DNA from: an uncultured Alphaproteobacteria bacterium
GTDB taxonomy: Bacteria; Pseudomonadota; Alphaproteobacteria; Caulobacterales; Caulobacteraceae
Length of the DNA: 56,627 nucleotides
Direction: 5' to 3'
NCBI GenBank assembly: GCA_937920085.1
Contig: CALETE010000037.1
Coordinates: 1-56,627, forward strand
Part shown: one piece after another, positions 6,264-14,169 of the stretch
Position numbering within the stretch: the first letter of the stretch is position 1
How the letters are laid out: every line of letters starts with the position of its first letter
Made by a program: the position numbers and the translations under genes
The notes under the pieces: generated by a model
Told to the model about the DNA's origin: nothing
The model's input: only the letters and a program-made list of their open reading frames with translations
Database searches by the model: none

Positions 6264-7709
6264 GTGAGTGAGATTGAGGCCGACCTTGCGCCTCTTGATC
6301 CCAAGGCCGCCGTCGTCCGAGGCTGGATCGTTCCCGCCATTATCGGCTCGGCCATGCTCATGCAGACCTTGACCGCGACGGTCATTTCCAACGCCCTACC
6401 GACCATGGCGCGGTCCCTGCACGAAGACCCGCTTAGCATGAACCTGGCGATCACCATGTTCCTGCTGGCCTCAGCCGTCTTTCTGCCTATTAGCGGCTGG
6501 GTTGCTGATAAGTTTGGGGCCAAGCGAATCTTCATGATTTCTATGGTGTTATTTGCCACAGCCTCCATGGCGTGCGGCTTTGCACAGACCCTCAATCAAC
6601 TGGTCGCTGCCCGTCTGTTCCAAGGGATGGCCAGCGCCATGATGGTCCCTGTCGGGCGCCTGGTCCTCCTGCGAACCACGCCAAAGTCAGAGTTGGTCGG
6701 GGCTATGTCGGTCCTGACCATGCCAGCCCTCCTCGGCCCGGTCATCGGTCCCGTCCTCGGCGGCTTTATCGTCACCTATTGGGACTGGCGCTGGATCTTC
6801 TTCATCAACCTGCCGGTCGCCATTGCCGGAGTCGCCCTGGTCCGCGCCTATGTGCCCAACGTCAAGGAACAGGCGGTTTCGCCGATAGACCTCGTAGGCA
6901 TTCTCCTCACTGGAATAGGCCTAGCAGGGCTGATTTTCGGGTTTGAAAACCTTGGTCGCGGTAGCATGCCGCCTGGAGTCGTCCTTGCGCTCTTTCTATT
7001 TGGAGCTGCCTCACTGGGTCTCTATGGCCTCCACGCGCGCAACAATCCCCACGCCATTATCGATCTCAGCATTTTCCGGCTGGCCACCTTCCGGGCCTCG
7101 GTCATCGGCGGGGGCTTTATGCGCGTGGCCATGGGGGCCACCCCCTTTCTTCTCGCCATGCTCCTGCAGATCGGCTTTGGCATGAACGCCTTTGCCGCAG
7201 GGCTTATGACCTTCATCAGCGCCGCTGGTGCCCTGATTATGAAGACCACTGCCCCACCAATCCTGCGGCGGTTTGGGTTCCGCACCGTGCTGAGCGTCAA
7301 CGCTGCCATCGTCGCCCTAAGTTTCATGGCCTACGGCCTGTTCAAGCCGACAACCCCTCACATGCTGATCATGGCGGTCCTGGCCGTGGGTGGTTTCTTC
7401 CGGTCTCTGCAATTCACCAGCCTGAACGGCATGGCCTTCGCCGAGATTGAGCAGGACCAGATGAGCCGGGCCTCGACGACCTCTTCCATGGTCCAACAGC
7501 TGGTGCAATCCATCGGTGCGGGCATGGCCGCCACCCTGCTGCACATGCTGATGCTCGCCCATCACCAGACCCACATCACCGCAGAGACCATCGCGCCGGC
7601 CTTCGTGATCATGGGTGCCGTTACCTTCATCTCCTTCTTCTTCTTCATCCGCCTGCCAAGCACGGCGGGCGATGAGATGAATGGACGAGGGCTAGTGGAA
7701 AGCCGATAG
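6264..7709 (+). CDS. MFS multidrug exporter, DHA2 (EmrB/QacA) family
   Basis: A 481-residue inner-membrane protein with about 14 hydrophobic helices. Family marks are the loop-2/3 motif GWVADKFGAKRIF, RLFQGMASAMMVPVGRLVLLR, and motif C-like ALLGPVIGPVLGGFIVTYWDWRWIFFIN (split here: PALLGPVIGPVLGG, then YWDWRWIFFINLP). Such proteins export drugs or dyes with proton antiport, often with an EmrA-type adaptor, but none is adjacent. The GTG start at 6264 is supported by GGAG 6 nt upstream. An operator of the RogA-like repressor lies in the 154-bp gap upstream, so it may belong to the same regulon. A small unknown gene follows 7 bp downstream. Confidence 0.88.
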   Translation: MSEIEADLAPLDPKAAVVRGWIVPAIIGSAMLMQTLTATVISNALPTMARSLHEDPLSMNLAITMFLLASAVFLPISGWVADKFGAKRIFMISMVLFATASMACGFAQTLNQLVAARLFQGMASAMMVPVGRLVLLRTTPKSELVGAMSVLTMPALLGPVIGPVLGGFIVTYWDWRWIFFINLPVAIAGVALVRAYVPNVKEQAVSPIDLVGILLTGIGLAGLIFGFENLGRGSMPPGVVLALFLFGAASLGLYGLHARNNPHAIIDLSIFRLATFRASVIGGGFMRVAMGATPFLLAMLLQIGFGMNAFAAGLMTFISAAGALIMKTTAPPILRRFGFRTVLSVNAAIVALSFMAYGLFKPTTPHMLIMAVLAVGGFFRSLQFTSLNGMAFAEIEQDQMSRASTTSSMVQQLVQSIGAGMAATLLHMLMLAHHQTHITAETIAPAFVIMGAVTFISFFFFIRLPSTAGDEMNGRGLVESR

Positions 7710-7716
7710 AAGCCAG

Positions 7717-8139
7717 ATGAAAAGACGCCGCCTGATCGACCTGCCAGGGATTGCTGACCTCGAGCAGAAAGCCCTGATGAAGCCCCGCTATGCGGATGCA
7801 GACGCGGCTTATGAGTTTCCAGAGATTAACGCCTGCTCGGTAGCGATCTTCGGCCTCACCGCCGATGAAGCCGACGATGTCCCCCGTCCCGAAGGCTGGG
7901 ATCGTATCGAGCGCAAACCGGTCGGCGACCAGATAGCCGCCTTCGACGCCGAGGGCTGGGACGTCACAGACGACAAGCTCCGCCCTCTAAGAATGTTCAG
8001 CCATTTCAACATCCAGCTCTGGCTGGCCGTGCGCGGCGTGGCAGGATCCTTGCCCTTCCTTGCAGAAGAGGACGAAGGGGTCGCCATGACCGCCAACCTC
8101 GCCGCCGAAGCGGCAAAATTCCGGAAATCGCGGGATTAA
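7717..8139 (+). CDS. Hypothetical protein, 140 residues
   Basis: Not recognised. The protein begins MKRRRLIDLPGIADLEQKAL and is soluble, acidic overall, with an aromatic stretch FSHFNIQLWLAVRGVAGSLP near residues 94-113. No signal peptide or membrane helix is visible. It starts 7 bp after the MFS exporter stop, so the two are almost certainly cotranscribed; base composition matches the neighbours. A role tied to the exporter or to the O3 operator regulon is possible but unproven. Confidence 0.7.
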   Translation: MKRRRLIDLPGIADLEQKALMKPRYADADAAYEFPEINACSVAIFGLTADEADDVPRPEGWDRIERKPVGDQIAAFDAEGWDVTDDKLRPLRMFSHFNIQLWLAVRGVAGSLPFLAEEDEGVAMTANLAAEAAKFRKSRD

Positions 8140-8143
8140 GAAA

Positions 8144-8167
8144 GAGGGTCGGGCAAGCCCAACCCTC
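8144..8167. terminator. Bidirectional terminator hairpin
   Basis: GAGGGTcGGGC and GCCCaACCCTC form a strong stem with a tight loop between two convergent genes, flanked by an A-rich stretch on the left and CTCCTCTTC on the right. It fits a shared terminator. Confidence 0.65.
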
Positions 8168-8178
8168 CTCTTCAGAAT

Positions 8179-9180
8179 CTAGGCCGCCGTCAGAACCGCG
8201 CCCGACGTCAGCGCCGTCTTGGCCGCAAGTTCAGCCTTGGCCGCTTCGTATTCGGCCGCCAAACGGTCAACCAACTGGCCAGCTGTCTGGATGGACTTGA
8301 CCGCGCCAATGCCCTGGCCACAGCCCCAGATGTCCTTCCACGCCTTAGCTTCCTGATTGCCGCCGGAGCCAAAGTTCATCTTGGACGGATCGGCCTGGGG
8401 CAGGTTGTCGGGATCCAGACCAGCGCGCTCGATCGATGGACGCAGATAGTTGCCGTGGACCCCAGTGAAGAGGTTGGAATAGACAATGTCATCGCCAGAA
8501 CTCTCGACGATCATGTCCTTATAGCCCTGCACGGCCCGGGCTTCCTGGGTCGCGATAAAGGCAGAGCCAATATAGGCCAAGTCAGCCCCCATGGCTTGGG
8601 CACCCAGAACGGACTTGCCGTTGGCAATGGCACCCGACAGGGCGATAGGCCCATCAAACCATTCCCGCAGTTCCTGGATCAGGGCGAAGGGCGACAGACC
8701 GCCAGCGTGTCCGCCAGCGCCAGCCGCCACGGGGATCAGGCCGTCAGCGCCCTTTTCAATCGCCTTGCGGGCGAACTTTGAATTGATGACGTCGTGCAGA
8801 ACAATACCGCCGTGGCCGTGCATGGCCTGGTTCACATCTTCCCGGGCACCCAGGGAGGTGATCGTCACCGGCACCTTGTACTTCACCGCCAGCTCAACAT
8901 CTTCTTCAAGGCGGTTATTGGTCTTGTGCACGATCTGGTTCACCGCGAAGGGTGCAGAGAGGCGATCTGGATTGGCCTTATCCCAAGCCGCCAGCTCTTC
9001 GGTGATCTGGGCCAGCCATTCGTCCAGTTGGCTCACTGGCCGCGCATTCAGCGCCGGAAAGGAGCCGACAATACCTGCCTTGCACTGGGCGATCACCAAC
9101 TCAGGACCTGAGATGATGAACAGGGGCGACGCAATCACCGGAATGCGCAGGCGAGAAGAAAGAATCGGGGGCAGAGCCAT
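8179..9180 (-). CDS. Nitronate monooxygenase-family flavoprotein
   Basis: A 333-residue FMN-dependent TIM-barrel protein of the nitronate monooxygenase / 2-nitropropane dioxygenase family. Typical stretches are IPVIASPLFIISGPELVIAQ, GIVGSFPALNARP, the phosphate-binding GADGLIPVAAGAGGHAGG with a conserved His, PIALSGAIANGKSVLGAQAM and GADLAYIGSAFIAT. The family oxidises alkyl nitronates or reduces quinones or enoyl substrates, so the physiological substrate is open. It is a single-gene unit on the minus strand with its own promoter region (9181-9370) shared divergently with the CDGSH gene. The last ~20 residues are Ala-rich. Confidence 0.88.
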   Translation of the reverse strand: MALPPILSSRLRIPVIASPLFIISGPELVIAQCKAGIVGSFPALNARPVSQLDEWLAQITEELAAWDKANPDRLSAPFAVNQIVHKTNNRLEEDVELAVKYKVPVTITSLGAREDVNQAMHGHGGIVLHDVINSKFARKAIEKGADGLIPVAAGAGGHAGGLSPFALIQELREWFDGPIALSGAIANGKSVLGAQAMGADLAYIGSAFIATQEARAVQGYKDMIVESSGDDIVYSNLFTGVHGNYLRPSIERAGLDPDNLPQADPSKMNFGSGGNQEAKAWKDIWGCGQGIGAVKSIQTAGQLVDRLAAEYEAAKAELAAKTALTSGAVLTAA

Positions 9181-9370
9181 GGGAAATCCTGGGGTTTGTT
9201 CTAATTTTTACAACGTATATGCACCATAGCGCCGTCTGCAAGGGGCCTCATTGGGCTCTTGATGATTTTCGGCGAAAACCTGGGCTCTGAAACCTTGGCC
9301 ATAACGGACTTGAGCTTACCGATCGTTGGGGCCACAGTCCCGTACGTTCCTAGCCAGATGGAAAACTGAC

Positions 9371-9610
9371 ATGACCGCTCCCGTTCGCGCTGCTGACAGC
9401 CCCTTTGCCATCGATGTTGAGGCGGGCAAGGACTATTGGTGGTGCTCCTGCGGCCTGTCGGCGCGCCAGCCCTTCTGCGACGGCAGTCACAAGACCACTG
9501 ACCTTACCCCGGTAAAATACACAGCCGAAAAGACGGGTAAGGCCTTCTTCTGCGGATGCAAGGCCACCGGCAAGGTGCCCCTCTGCGACGGTAGCCACAA
9601 GGCAGACTAA
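9371..9610 (+). CDS. Dual CDGSH iron-sulfur protein
   Basis: A 79-residue protein with two CDGSH-type [2Fe-2S] motifs: WWCSCGLSARQPFCDGSHK and FFCGCKATGKVPLCDGSHK, each with CxC, Cys and His ligands. This two-repeat bacterial type resembles mitoNEET-like proteins and probably takes part in electron transfer or cluster handling in the cytoplasm. The ATG at 9371 is preferred over 9326 because the domain begins within the first 20 residues; the ribosome site (GGAAA) is weak. No partner is obvious among the neighbours. Confidence 0.88.
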   Translation: MTAPVRAADSPFAIDVEAGKDYWWCSCGLSARQPFCDGSHKTTDLTPVKYTAEKTGKAFFCGCKATGKVPLCDGSHKAD

Positions 9611-9672
9611 GCCCACTTGCCCCTACCCCCGGCGCGCGATAGCCAAGGCGCAATCAAATCTCGGGGGAAACC

Positions 9673-10857
9673 ATGTTCAAGATCCATCTTGCCCTGTCTG
9701 CGGCAGTCCTGAGCCTTGCCTTAGCCGCCCCGGCTGCAGTCGCAAAGGCACCGCCAAAGCCAGGTCCAGCCTCAGCCGTCTTGTTCTGGAGCCAAGCCCA
9801 AAAGGAGTCTGGCTTCCAGGATATGGAGGACCACTTTGCCGTCCACACGGCCAAGCGCGGCGGGCATGTCCACCCCCTACCCAAGGGGAAACCCCTCAAA
9901 TTCAAAGTCGATCTGGGTGCTGGACCGATCAGCCTTGACGATTACATGGCTCAGGAGAAGACCGCCGGACTCCTGGTCCTGCAGAACGGCAAGGTCCGGC
10001 TAGAGAAATACACCCTGGGCTATGGACCCAACCGCCGCTGGACCACCTTCTCGGTTGCAAAATCGATCACCTCGACCCTGGTTGGGGCCGCCGTTAAGGA
10101 CGGATATATCAAATCCATCGATGATCCGGTGATCCGTTATATCCCTGACCTCAAGGGCAGCGCCTACGACAAGGTCACAGTCCGTCAGGTTCTGACCATG
10201 ACCTCAGGCGTTAAGTGGAACGAGGACTATACCGACCCTAAGTCCGACGTAGCCCAACTGTTCACTGTGGCTCCGGACAAAGGCGTCGACGCCACAGTCA
10301 GCTATATGCGCAAGCTACCCCAGGAGGCCGCCCCTGGAACCAAGTGGGTCTATAAGACTGGCGAGACAAATCTGATCGGCGTTCTGGTCACTTCGGCGAC
10401 CCACAAGTCTCTGACACAATACATGTCAGAAAAAATCTGGCGGCCCTATGGCATGGAAAAAGACGCCGTCTGGATGATTGATGATCGTGGCCAAGAGGCA
10501 GGAGGCTGCTGTCTCTCCATGACCCTGAAAGACTATGGTCGGGTCGGCGAGTTCATGCGCGGCGGTGCCATGGCCAAAGGCAAGGCGGTTCTGCCCAAGG
10601 GCTGGATCGCTGCGGCCACCACCAAACAGGCTGAAACCGGCCAACCCGGCCACGGATATGGCTATCAGTGGTGGACCAATGACGATGGCACCTATGACGG
10701 CTTGGGAATTTTCGGCCAGCGCCTTTACATCGACCCCGCCCGTAAACTGGTCATCGTCGTCTCCAGCGCCTGGCCCGAAGCCACCACGCCGGTGCGCGGC
10801 GCAAAGCGCGACAAGCTGATCAAGGCCGTCGTCGAGGCCGTGGACGCTGGGAAATAA
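9673..10857 (+). CDS. Exported serine hydrolase (class C beta-lactamase fold)
   Basis: The 394-residue protein has a clear signal peptide ending near PAAVA-KAPPK. The serine beta-lactamase / penicillin-binding fold is shown by the SxxK motif at Ser127-Lys130 (TTFSVAKSITS), RQVLTMTSGVKW, YKTGETN in the position of the YxN motif, and GHGYGYQWW near the C-terminus. Members of this family act as esterases, amidases or D-amino-acid peptidases in the periplasm; true beta-lactamase activity cannot be assumed. ATG 9673 follows GGGGGAAACC. It is a single gene, convergent with the response regulator. Confidence 0.86.
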   Translation: MFKIHLALSAAVLSLALAAPAAVAKAPPKPGPASAVLFWSQAQKESGFQDMEDHFAVHTAKRGGHVHPLPKGKPLKFKVDLGAGPISLDDYMAQEKTAGLLVLQNGKVRLEKYTLGYGPNRRWTTFSVAKSITSTLVGAAVKDGYIKSIDDPVIRYIPDLKGSAYDKVTVRQVLTMTSGVKWNEDYTDPKSDVAQLFTVAPDKGVDATVSYMRKLPQEAAPGTKWVYKTGETNLIGVLVTSATHKSLTQYMSEKIWRPYGMEKDAVWMIDDRGQEAGGCCLSMTLKDYGRVGEFMRGGAMAKGKAVLPKGWIAAATTKQAETGQPGHGYGYQWWTNDDGTYDGLGIFGQRLYIDPARKLVIVVSSAWPEATTPVRGAKRDKLIKAVVEAVDAGK

Positions 10858-10944
10858 GAGGCGATTTGCAAGGAGGGGCTGATACCCCCTCTGAGCATCA
10901 AACCTTAAATCTCCAAACAACACTCAAGGCCGGCCCGCTCCGCT

Positions 10945-11391
10945 TCACTTGGGCTCGGTGACTTGCGACAAGGCTTTATCGATCGCTGAGAGCAGACTTG
11001 TGACGTCGAAAGGCTTGGCCACGTGGCCGTCAAAGCCCAGCCCTTGGTATTCAGCAGTCTGGTGGGCGAGGATATCGGCGGTCAGGGCAATGATAGGCGT
11101 TCGACTTTGGCCCTTTACGCGCTCGTGCTCGCGAATGCGCTGTGTAGCCTGAATGCCATCCAGAATTGGCATGTGGATATCCATTAGAATGGCGTCCCAT
11201 ATGCCGCCTTCATAGGCTGCCAATGCCTCAAGGCCATTGGATACAATGACAGGCTCAATCCCGCACTGGGAAAGCAGGGTCCGCAGGACAAGCTGGTTAA
11301 CCCCATTGTCTTCGGCCGCAAGAATGCGAGGTGCCTGGGCGGGATCACTTTCCAAATCAGTCCTCGTCCTTGGGTCCAGGTCAGAAACCAC
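10945..11391 (-). CDS. Stand-alone response-regulator receiver
   Basis: A 148-residue protein consisting of one receiver domain after a ~20-residue acidic tail. Asp71 (LMDIHMPILDG) is the phosphorylation site, with acidic residues Glu27/Asp28 in LAAEDNGVNQLV, a Thr in IIALTADIL, and the conserved Lys in HVAKPFD. The EDNxVNQ signature is typical of receivers detached from hybrid histidine kinases. No output domain or kinase is nearby, so it may act as a phosphotransfer shuttle or through protein contacts. The start is GTG. It lies 20 bp downstream of the glycosyltransferase gene on the same strand and may be cotranscribed. Confidence 0.88.
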   Translation of the reverse strand: MVSDLDPRTRTDLESDPAQAPRILAAEDNGVNQLVLRTLLSQCGIEPVIVSNGLEALAAYEGGIWDAILMDIHMPILDGIQATQRIREHERVKGQSRTPIIALTADILAHQTAEYQGLGFDGHVAKPFDVTSLLSAIDKALSQVTEPK

Positions 11392-11411
11392 AGGCTAGTC
11401 GCCCCTACCTG

Positions 11412-12932
11412 TCAGCTATGCCGTTTATATATGTAAAAGTGATCCCAGGTGCCGCCGACATCACTGATCAGGTCATAGTCGGTCGCAAGTCGTCCTGAAA
11501 TCCGCGCCACATGCGAGTCTAGAGCACAGCCTAGCTTCAACCGAGCGTCGGGCATGACAATGTATTTCGGCCGGCTGTCCAGCGCTTCTCCCAGGGGATC
11601 TTGGCTGGGGGTTGGAGAGTCACAGACCAGATGGCCAGCGCTGAAATAGGGAGTCTGCGGCATATTCCCGCTTAAGAAATAGATGCTGTAGCCACGGATC
11701 GGGATCAGCAGGCTATCGCCTGGCTTCATACCCATAGCTCTCAGCTTCAGAGCGGCGTGCTGAGCAGCTTGAATATCTGGGGCGTTCTTAGGGCCCTCGA
11801 TGATCAAGGTTCGGTGATTGGCAGCCAGGGTCGCAGCAATGATGGCAACGACCAGCAGGAGTTGGAGGCCCGCAGACCGCCAATTTGGACGGGGCAGGAC
11901 GTTCTCAATCACAAGGCCAGTCATGATCACGCCGGGGGCAATCAAGGGGACGGCATACCAAACATCAATGAAGACACAGCTGAACATGCCCAGGGCGATG
12001 AGGCCCAGCCATAGGGGCAAAAGCCAGGTCAGTTTGGGATCGATCTCCTGCAAAACCCTAGGGCGGCACCGGACGAACAGAGCCCCGCCGATCAGTAAGG
12101 CGGTCAAGGGGATCACAGCGAGGCAGAAGGTGATCATCCGGGTGACAATGCCGAAGGGGCCAATGGTGGCGACAGTGCCATGCCCAAACCCCGCCCTGGC
12201 CATGGCCAGAAACCCCGCGTCCCGGATCAAGGCCTGACCATGACCAGCGACCGCAAAGGTGGCAACGCAAAGAAGAATGGGAACCGCCGCGCTCAAACAC
12301 CAAACAAATAGGGTCTTGAAAATCTGCCCGGGCTTGGCCGACAACCCCAGCCAGATCATCAATGCTAGAGCTTCGAAGGCCGCCGTCTGCTTGGACAGCA
12401 CTGCCAAGCCGATATAGGCACCGCTAAGACAAAGACTGACCCCGTTTTCGGTCTTCTGTGCCTTCACAGCTTCGACCATGGCCCAAACCGTCAGGGCCAT
12501 CTGGATGGACTGAACAGGAAAATAGACACCCATCATCGGCAGGCTGAAACCGATATAGAGCAGGCTCGCCCAAAGACCTGCGCGGCCCGGCCTAAATCGC
12601 GCGGTCAGCTCAAAAATCCCCAGGGCACCCAAAGCAACCGCGAGAATTTCTACGAGTTTGATGACCCAGATGTGAATACCGAAAAGGGCCTGCGCCAGGG
12701 CTAGGATCACAAAGATCAGCGGCGGCTTGACGTCGAAGCTCGCGGCATAGGGCCATTCCCCCTGCAACCACCTCTGAGAAATGACCGCGAAAAATGCCTC
12801 ATCGTCATGGACGATGTTGATAAAGGGCAACCGGACGGCGGCTGTTATGGCCAGAAGCAAGGCAAAGACCGCAAGGCTATGCGCCCTGGCCCTCTCCTGT
12901 GGCGCACTTGCAAACACTCTGGTGTCGATCAT
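11412..12932 (-). CDS. GT39-type membrane glycosyltransferase
   Basis: A 506-residue polytopic membrane protein of the PMT/ArnT-like superfamily (GT-C fold). The first periplasmic loop carries the catalytic acidic motif in NIVHDDEAFFAVISQRW, followed by YAASFDVKPPLIFVILAL. About ten to twelve hydrophobic segments follow, and a periplasmic C-terminal region closes the protein. Such enzymes move a sugar from a polyprenyl-phosphate donor to lipid, protein or glycan acceptors outside the cytoplasm. Acceptor and sugar are unknown, and no O-antigen or ArnA-type genes are nearby. The receiver gene follows on the same strand. Confidence 0.82.
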   Translation of the reverse strand: MIDTRVFASAPQERARAHSLAVFALLLAITAAVRLPFINIVHDDEAFFAVISQRWLQGEWPYAASFDVKPPLIFVILALAQALFGIHIWVIKLVEILAVALGALGIFELTARFRPGRAGLWASLLYIGFSLPMMGVYFPVQSIQMALTVWAMVEAVKAQKTENGVSLCLSGAYIGLAVLSKQTAAFEALALMIWLGLSAKPGQIFKTLFVWCLSAAVPILLCVATFAVAGHGQALIRDAGFLAMARAGFGHGTVATIGPFGIVTRMITFCLAVIPLTALLIGGALFVRCRPRVLQEIDPKLTWLLPLWLGLIALGMFSCVFIDVWYAVPLIAPGVIMTGLVIENVLPRPNWRSAGLQLLLVVAIIAATLAANHRTLIIEGPKNAPDIQAAQHAALKLRAMGMKPGDSLLIPIRGYSIYFLSGNMPQTPYFSAGHLVCDSPTPSQDPLGEALDSRPKYIVMPDARLKLGCALDSHVARISGRLATDYDLISDVGGTWDHFYIYKRHS

Positions 12933-13129
12933 GTCGCTTACGCCTGAGGTCGGGCTGGACCGCAGAGCTAGGCGCTTTACGATTAATTTTCAGTGATGCC
13001 CTAGGGGCTCGGCGGGGGCACACTGCCGCATGCGGCCTTGGCCTGAATTGCCTCCGATCAAGCATGTGGCAATGTATAAGACCTCACAGAAACCAGCCAT
13101 TCCACTGTTCGTCCCAAAGGACCCCACCC

Positions 13130-13243
13130 ATGATCGACCAGAACCTCACCCTACCCGATGGCCGGATGGTCGGGTTCAGCGACTATGGCAAGGTCGATGG
13201 CGCGCCCGCCATTGCCGCCCTGATGGAGCTGATCCTTAAATGA
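13130..13243 (+). pseudogene. Internally deleted alpha/beta hydrolase remnant
   Basis: An in-frame 37-residue reading frame. Its first ~27 residues (IDQNLTLPDGRMVGFSDYGK then VDGAPAI) look like the N-terminal strands of an alpha/beta hydrolase of the LPDGR..GxxxYG type. The oxyanion HG motif, nucleophile elbow and all later parts are missing, and the frame passes directly into AALMELILK and a stop, resembling the end of the C-terminal helix. A large in-frame internal deletion best explains this. The TGA overlaps the ATG of the next hydrolase gene (ATGA), so the remnant may persist as a translated leader that feeds ribosomes to it. Confidence 0.6.
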
Positions 13244-14130
13244 TCACCAGCCGCAGGATTGAGGCTAACAGCCTGAGCTTCGCCCTAGACGAGATCGGTG
13301 ACAGCGATACGGTCGCCCTCTGCCTACACGGTTTTCCTGAGGCCAGGATCGCCTGGGCCGACCATCTCCCAGTCTTGGCTAAGCTTGGCTGGCGGGTCGT
13401 CGCCCCGGACATGCGCGGCTATGGCGACACCGACCTGCCCAAGACCACAGCTGACTACGAAGTCCAACACCTTATTGACGATGTGGCGGCACTCTTCGAT
13501 GCGCTCGGCGCGAAACGCCGCATCCTCATCGGCCACGACTGGGGCGGGGTCGTCGCCTGGCAGGTCGCCCTGAGCGGACGCCTTGCCCTAGATGGCTTGA
13601 TTATCCTCAACGCCCCTCACCCCAATGTGTTTGATCGGGTGCTGAGGGACGGTTGGCGGCAGAAACTGAGTTCCTGGTATGTGGCCTTCTTCCAGTTGCC
13701 CTGGCTGCCCGAGGTTCAACTCAGGTCGCGCCAAGGGCGTGGGCTGACCGACATTCTAGCGGTACAGTCGGCCAATTTCAGCGCAGAGGCTCTGGAAACC
13801 TATCGCCGTAATATCCTCAAGCCCGGCGCGGCAACGGCCATGGTCAATTATTACCGAGCAAATGCGCTGGCCCTGTCCAGTCCTCCGACCCCCGCTGAAA
13901 AACTGCAAACTCCAACCCTTCTGGTCTGGGGCGATGCCGACTTCGCCCTGGACACTGCCTTGACCCAGGGCAATGAGGCCTATGTCGCAGACTTCACCCT
14001 GGCTCAGATTCCCGGGATCAGCCATTGGGTCCTGCATGATGCGCCAGACCTCGTCACGGCGTCGATCAAGACCTGGGCTGAATCCAAGGGTCTCGCCGAC
14101 CCCAATCTGGACGAACCTGCCCCTGCGTGA
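13240..14130 (+). CDS. Alpha/beta hydrolase, epoxide-hydrolase-like
   Basis: A 296-residue alpha/beta hydrolase. It has the oxyanion region CLHGFPEARIAW, APDMRGYGDTDLP, the nucleophile elbow IGHDWGGVVAW in which Asp is the nucleophile (as in epoxide hydrolases and haloalkane dehalogenases), GDADFALD carrying the acid region and GISHWVLHD with the catalytic His. The Asp nucleophile favours epoxide hydrolase over esterase. Its ATG overlaps the stop of the hydrolase remnant upstream. The methylmalonyl-CoA mutase genes follow after 39 bp and could be on the same transcript. Confidence 0.85.
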   Translation: MITSRRIEANSLSFALDEIGDSDTVALCLHGFPEARIAWADHLPVLAKLGWRVVAPDMRGYGDTDLPKTTADYEVQHLIDDVAALFDALGAKRRILIGHDWGGVVAWQVALSGRLALDGLIILNAPHPNVFDRVLRDGWRQKLSSWYVAFFQLPWLPEVQLRSRQGRGLTDILAVQSANFSAEALETYRRNILKPGAATAMVNYYRANALALSSPPTPAEKLQTPTLLVWGDADFALDTALTQGNEAYVADFTLAQIPGISHWVLHDAPDLVTASIKTWAESKGLADPNLDEPAPA

Positions 14131-14169
14131 TCTTGACGGGTGACCGCTTGGCGGCCCAATTGCGCTCCC

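Noticed and set aside
4477..7709. Resident prophage
   Set aside because: Only a repressor and two regulator-like genes are present, with no integrase, capsid, tail or lysis genes and no attachment-site repeats seen.
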